Positions 60,966-64,000 of a DNA stretch of 64,000 nucleotides are shown in pieces. The number at the start of each line of letters is the position of its first letter. Within the stretch, counting starts at the first letter, position 1. The DNA is from Ligustrum vulgare (taxonomy: Eukaryota > Streptophyta > Magnoliopsida > Lamiales > Oleaceae), in assembly GCA_963555705.1 (NCBI GenBank), contig OY743182.1:54316592-54380591 (forward strand), read 5' to 3'. The translations under genes and the position numbers were made by a program. Under the pieces are notes generated by a model. The model did not search any database and was not told the origin of the DNA. It saw only the letters and a program-made list of their open reading frames with translations.

Positions 60966-61600
60966 ACAAATAGAACGTCACTCATGAATATCATCAGCAT
61001 ATTCAACAATAAACATTTGTTGGAAATATTGCACTACAGATTGTGTAATCTCCCAATCCATCTGTTTCCCGCTTTTTGCTTCCAAAAGCTTTTCTCTTCC
61101 ATCAAAGCCTTATTTAATTTTGCATAAGCCTACTTCAGCTCTACTTTCTGTTCTGAAGTAGGAAAGTTTTCAAAATCCCTTTCCTTTTATGTTAATCAGT
61201 TTCCCAACTTCCTTTATTTTCTTAAATATATTTCCAAAAACCTCCTTATTCCATCGTTTCAGCTTGACTTTTAGCCTTTCCAGCTTGAAATAAAGACCGT
61301 AAAGCCCTTTTGAAAAAGGTATAAGCAGTTGATTCAAGTTTTCTTCAAATTCTTTGTAAAATGAAGAATGTGTACACCAGAAATTGAGAAATCTGAAAGG
61401 CGATTGAAATATTCGATTTCTGTCCTCTTCTTTAAATAGCAAAGGACAATGATCAGAACTATTTTTGTTTATGGCTGTTATCAAATTATTCTACTTAAGA
61501 CTTGCCTGCAAATTAAGAAATGCTTTGTCCAGCTTTTGCCAAAGGTCTCCTCTGTTCCATGTGAAAACATTTCCTTCCATAGGTATTTCTACAAGATTAT

Positions 61601-64000
61601 TGTAATACCGCATTTCGATTTACATGCTTTCTTGATTTTCACGTAAAGTTTATATTAATATCATTATAAATGATATAACTAATATTATGATTATTATGGT
61701 TTTATTTGAATATTTGCAGTGGAAGGATTTGGACGCCGTCATGATCAATGTGCCAATTAAAATGTTGATATATCGTTTATTTTAATAGTTTACGTGAAAT
61801 TTTATGTGATTAATTGTTTTATTGCCTAAGCTTGCTATTTTCTATTCTACTTTGTTAAATTGAAAATTTGGGGAAAGCTTGGTGGTAATTGGAAAGTAAA
61901 TGGGACTTGTGGACTTAACTATATACATAGAGAGAAATGAGGGGCCAATTTGCAAATTTCAAAAGATTAAATTTAAACCTAAACCCTCATTCTCTCTCTC
62001 TCTCACTCACGACATATCTCTCGGTCTCGCGTCTCTCTCTCTTGCCACTCACGAAACCGTCGCCACTCAGCTTCTTGGCGACCTCGACCGCCGCTCACCT
62101 CACCGCTGCCACCTCCTAGGTAAGGCCACGCCCTCTCTTCATACTATATCACACCGGAATGCTGTTGTCACGCACATCGCGCGGCCACACCTACGAACCC
62201 GCACACAATAGTTCACGCACACACACATTTGGGGATATACATGTATATATATATTGATTTTGTGCATATATGTATGTATAGGTATGTGTATGTATATTAG
62301 TTGAATACCCAGTTATTTCAGATCTCGAAATTATAAAGATTCAACTGAGTTTAATTGATTTTCCTATCAGTTTAGGATAAATTCGAGAATTTTATATTTG
62401 TTAACTATTAGAATTGTGATTTCGTTATTTTGGTTGAGTTTTAGTTTATACATCATATTTCCTAAACTGTGAGAGCTGTGAAATTAGCCGACTGTCTAAT
62501 TTAAAACTTGAGTATATTATTCTTTTTTTTTTTTTTTCATAATTTGAAATTGGGAATTTGGTGTTTACGTATGTATGATTTCTACAGATTTCGAAATTTA
62601 TGAATTTGTAATTTACATTGAAAAGTCGGGTTTAAATTTGTGCTATATTTTGTAATTTTAAATTTGGAGAAATTATAAAGAGAGATATATTAGCTTTCAG
62701 ATTTATGAGTTGATAGAATACTAATGGGAATTGTCTTTGTGAAATTCAAGTTGTGATGAAGATTCCATAGCTTGAACCTTTGTGTAATTTGATTAGTTAG
62801 ATTTCAATTTTGGCATCTAAGTTAATCTCTTATTCCGAATGAAGTATGATCTGTGTTTGACGTAATTTAAGATTCCAATTGATTTGAATTATAAGTCACA
62901 TGAAAGTCTCAACCTCATTTAGGAGTTTAAATGTGATTTTTGATCTAAAAGCATATTTGATTAATGAATGGAAATAATTAGGAGGATTGGTACATTGATG
63001 TGACGGGCATCTGAATCTCTTCCACTTGCAAATCAAGATAACGGTAAATACTAAGGATGTCAAGTAAGTAAACTTCCCCCTGTTTTTATAAAAGTTGAAT
63101 GTAAATGTGAAATGTGTAAATGACTGTCTTGCAACTTACTTGTTTTGATGAATTTCATTTACTTTATGAAAGTATATATTGAGAAGAATGTTCAAGCATG
63201 CACATTATCATGCCATTGCATCATCAAACATGCATTGGCATCGAAATTGGGAAGTCAAATATTTTTAAATGAAAGAAATGTGTCAAAGTGCAAGTTTGTT
63301 CAAAAGTTATGTATCCCAATTTTTTTAAGAATGAATGGGTGTACTTCTAGTTCATGAAAGTTGTGAGTGGGAAATGGGGCGCGGGGGACCGGCGTACCCG
63401 AATTAAGTCGCTTTGCGACGGAATGTTCAACCGTTTACGGTGGACTGTTAAACCGCTTTGCGGTGGGAAAGTGAATGTTAAACCGCTTTGCGGTGGGAAA
63501 GTGAATGTTAAACTGCTTTGCGGTGGAAATATGAATGTTAATTTGGTTCCAAATAAGAAATTGCCCACTGTTATCTGATTGACTAGAAGTTATATCAAGT
63601 GAGCTCACGATGGAAATGAAGTGAAAGTTTTGAAATGTTAAGTGAAAGTTTGAAAAGTTTGAATGTTCTGGAAAGTAAAGAAAAAGGGGATACATATATG
63701 GAAAATTTTTAAAGCATTCATGTCATAAGCATGCATTCATGCATAAAGTTTACTTACTGAGCTTTAGCTCACCCCATTCCCTCCCCAATATTTCAGGTGA
63801 TGAAAGCTAGATGAGACGAGGAGAGCATTTGGTGGCAGACTCAGGCTATACCTGCTTTCAATTTTTGAAAATAAAGTTAATTTAGAATTTATTTAAGTTC
63901 TAAGTAATTATTTCTTAATTCATTTATTTTGGTAATTGTTTCGGTTGAAATTAGTTTAAATGAGGTATGACATTTTTAATATTGGTTCTATTGTCACTTA
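61601..64000 (+). mobile_element. Long Gypsy-type LTR, start only, continues beyond the window
   Basis: It begins TGTAATACCG. Next come a gcagtggaagga segment (61719-61730), a TATA-like actatatacatag (61918-61930), a CT-rich leader, a GC-rich exon-like stretch (62045-62125) with a GGTAAGG donor-like site (62119), 1.6 kb of AT-rich sequence, tandem hairpin repeats (63405-63540), and cttactgagctttagctcac...atttcaggtgatgaaa (63755-63805). These late motifs are common in plant Gypsy (Tekay-type) LTRs. No coding domain is reached. A related remnant lies at 21290-22000. Confidence 0.72.
63405..63545 (+). repeat. 30-bp tandem repeats with a built-in hairpin
   Basis: About three clear copies of gttaaaccgctttgcggtgg + gaaagtgaat, preceded by diverged versions. 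Each carries the inverted repeat accgc-ttt-gcggt. Related variants (cgctttgcgacgg, ccgtttacgg) lie just before them. Confidence 0.85.

Larger units (their letters stand above)
59366..61599. repeat. Tandem duplication with 1,600-bp period
   Basis: 59401-59999 and 61001-61599 match base for base with one difference found (59493 c / 61093 t). The match starts in the tail of the 822-bp element. Because the second copy starts where the first 1,600-bp unit would end (near 60965), this is a tandem duplication. The second unit is cut at 61600 by an LTR, so a longer extent is possible beyond the window. Confidence 0.9.

Overview
This is a nuclear window from a flowering plant, probably a eudicot. The evidence is AT-rich intergenic DNA, many short introns with plant-type splice signals, plant L1-type LINEs, Gypsy-type LTRs, MITEs, and two integrated plant pararetroviruses (Caulimoviridae). 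I see no bacterial or organellar genes, no tRNA or rRNA genes, and no CRISPR array.

Layout. Positions 1-20955 (minus strand) hold one host gene, the UTP20 homolog (U3 snoRNA-associated protein 20). It is a HEAT/ARM-repeat scaffold of the small-subunit processome. I traced 26 exons from the start codon at 20955-20953 to an exon still open at base 1, about 2,022 codons. Its introns carry MITEs and a nested repeat. Positions 21290-22000 are a minus-strand LTR remnant just upstream of the gene. Positions 22683-26595 are a 3.9-kb LTR-like block, TG...CA, with a 5-bp target duplication. Positions 27106-31810 hold a LINE truncated inside its reverse transcriptase and sandwiched between two ~835-bp direct repeats.

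Positions 32415-39740 (minus strand) hold a full-length but broken pararetrovirus resembling the Florendovirus/Petuvirus group: movement protein, coat protein, protease, RT-RNase H, then ORF2, with a tRNA-Met primer site at each end. Positions 39750-45522 are a complete non-autonomous LTR retrotransposon with ~1.5-kb LTRs, a primer site, a polypurine tract, and one intact 275-aa ORF of unknown function in the gag position. Positions 47488-54985 (plus strand) hold a second, different pararetrovirus resembling the solendo-/cavemovirus group. It is very A-rich and has lost its protease and most of its RT. It keeps a recognisable pregenomic promoter and an array of small overlapping ORFs. Positions 55899-60790 (minus strand) hold a second LINE, interrupted by an 822-bp TIR element. 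Part of it lies in a 1,600-bp tandem duplication, which is itself cut by the start of a long plus-strand LTR (61601 to the window end).

How it fits together. Only the UTP20 gene is likely to be a functional host gene. Everything from about 21 kb to 64 kb is layered mobile and viral DNA, and the insertion order can partly be read. The non-autonomous LTR element inserted next to a rearranged viral fragment. The 822-bp element inserted into LINE 2, then the tandem duplication occurred, then the Gypsy-type LTR inserted. All viral genes seen are interrupted by stops or frameshifts.
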